Source of the DNA: Methanocorpusculum sp.
Lineage (GTDB): Archaea > Halobacteriota > Methanomicrobia > Methanomicrobiales > Methanocorpusculaceae
NCBI GenBank assembly: GCA_017555685.1
Contig: JAFZFW010000154.1
Location: forward strand, 1 to 7,174
Reading direction: 5' to 3'
Length of the DNA: 7,174 nt
Notes under the pieces: model-generated
What the model was told of the DNA's origin: nothing
Databases searched by the model: none
The model's input: only the letters and a program-made list of their open reading frames with translations
Program-made: the position numbers and the translations under genes
Shown here: piece after piece, positions 6,922-7,174 of the stretch
Numbering within the stretch: position 1 is the stretch's first letter
Layout: each line of letters opens with the position of its first letter

Positions 6922-6935
6922 TGTTTTGGAAAACA
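6922..6935. promoter_or_regulatory. perfect palindrome between mcm and the divergent gene
   Basis: TGTTTT-GG-AAAACA is an inverted repeat with 6-base perfect arms and a 2-base centre, about 20 bases upstream of the mcm TATA box. Its position suits a regulator binding site. Only the DNA symmetry is seen; no protein is implied. Confidence 0.3.
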
Positions 6936-7006
6936 GTAATCCCCTGCTGCAATCCTCTCTCTCCCAATAGAATAATACCCCAATACAGCATACATATATC
7001 ATTCAA

Positions 7007-7174
7007 ATGGCAGGAAACAGCAGGTTCATAGCACTCCTTGGAAAGCAAATCAAAACACCAATAGTATTATCCTCAATGGCAGGCGTTACCGATGCAGCCT
7101 ATGTTGTCGAGCGGGCAGAGCATGCAGGTGTCGCCTTTATTGGCGGATACAGCATTGACGATGCGGCACGCAAT
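7007..7174 (+). CDS. TIM-barrel flavoprotein-like protein, dihydrouridine synthase/dihydroorotate dehydrogenase-like (partial)
   Basis: Only the first 56 codons are present and the frame is open to the right edge. The start resembles the first strand of FMN-binding TIM barrels: KTPIVLSSMAGVTDAAY (16-32), where dihydrouridine synthases have P-M-A-G-V-T-D, followed by a helix with AEHAGVAFIGGYSIDDAAR (37-55). Here a serine precedes MAGVTD (S-S-M) where Dus enzymes carry proline, so it may not be a true tRNA-modifying Dus. Methanogens have related TIM-barrel proteins of uncertain role, and I lean towards one of these, but the decisive C-terminal part is missing. No Shine-Dalgarno sequence precedes the ATG. 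The CATATATC stretch (6993-7000) is too close to be its TATA box, and AATAATAC (6971-6978) is a weak candidate. It is divergent from mcm. Confidence 0.7.
   Translation, partial: MAGNSRFIALLGKQIKTPIVLSSMAGVTDAAYVVERAEHAGVAFIGGYSIDDAARN

Noticed and set aside
5848..6970. Plus-strand open frames of 222 and 189 codons opposite mcm
   Set aside because: They are antisense to conserved MCM domains, match no family I recognise, and the second runs on through the mcm promoter region. They are best explained as shadows.
6993..7000. CATATATC as TATA box of the right-hand gene
   Set aside because: It is only about 10 bases before the ATG, so transcription would start inside the gene, and no suitable later start exists before the conserved MAGVTD strand.
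6841..7006. Replication origin next to mcm
   Set aside because: I see no repeated origin recognition boxes, no long AT-rich unwinding element and no cdc6/orc1 gene. One palindrome is not enough to call an origin.

Overview
The window is ordinary, gene-dense archaeal chromosome from a methanogen, most probably of the Methanomicrobiales. A Methanocorpusculum-like species is my best guess, made from gene content and the roughly balanced base composition, not from any search. The archaeal assignment rests on a full-length MCM replicative helicase, an archaeal-type NMN adenylyltransferase and an archaeal dihydroneopterin aldolase of methanopterin synthesis. Several genes also have a TATA-like box about 25-30 bases before the start codon and no Shine-Dalgarno sequence.

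Layout. Bases 1-1371 (minus strand) hold an iron-siderophore/cobalamin-type ABC importer: a FecCD-family permease followed, with a 4-base overlap, by the ATPase, which runs off the left edge. A 124-base divergent spacer follows. Bases 1496-3782 (plus strand) form a tight three-gene operon: a TPR-repeat protein, LarB (nickel-pincer cofactor synthesis) and NadM (NMN adenylyltransferase). It ends at a T-run. Bases 3840-4220 (plus) carry a single-gene unit for a two-iron superoxide reductase (desulfoferrodoxin). A 162-base convergent spacer has U-rich terminators for both sides. Bases 4383-6843 (minus) carry mcm followed by mptD, 10 bases apart. A 163-base divergent spacer contains the mcm promoter and a perfect short palindrome. 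The right edge holds the first 56 codons of a TIM-barrel protein resembling dihydrouridine synthases.

How the genes may work together. The most suggestive arrangement is larB overlapping nadM. LarB modifies nicotinic acid adenine dinucleotide, and NadM-type enzymes form the dinucleotide from the mononucleotide, so the pair could link NAD-type dinucleotide supply to nickel-pincer cofactor synthesis. The ABC importer, the superoxide reductase and the nickel cofactor gene are all metal- or redox-related, but no shared regulation is visible. I found no mobile element, CRISPR array, tRNA or rRNA, and no clearly new multi-gene system. The best leads are the larB-nadM-TPR operon, the palindrome in the mcm spacer, and the contrast between apparently leaderless first genes and SD-led internal genes.
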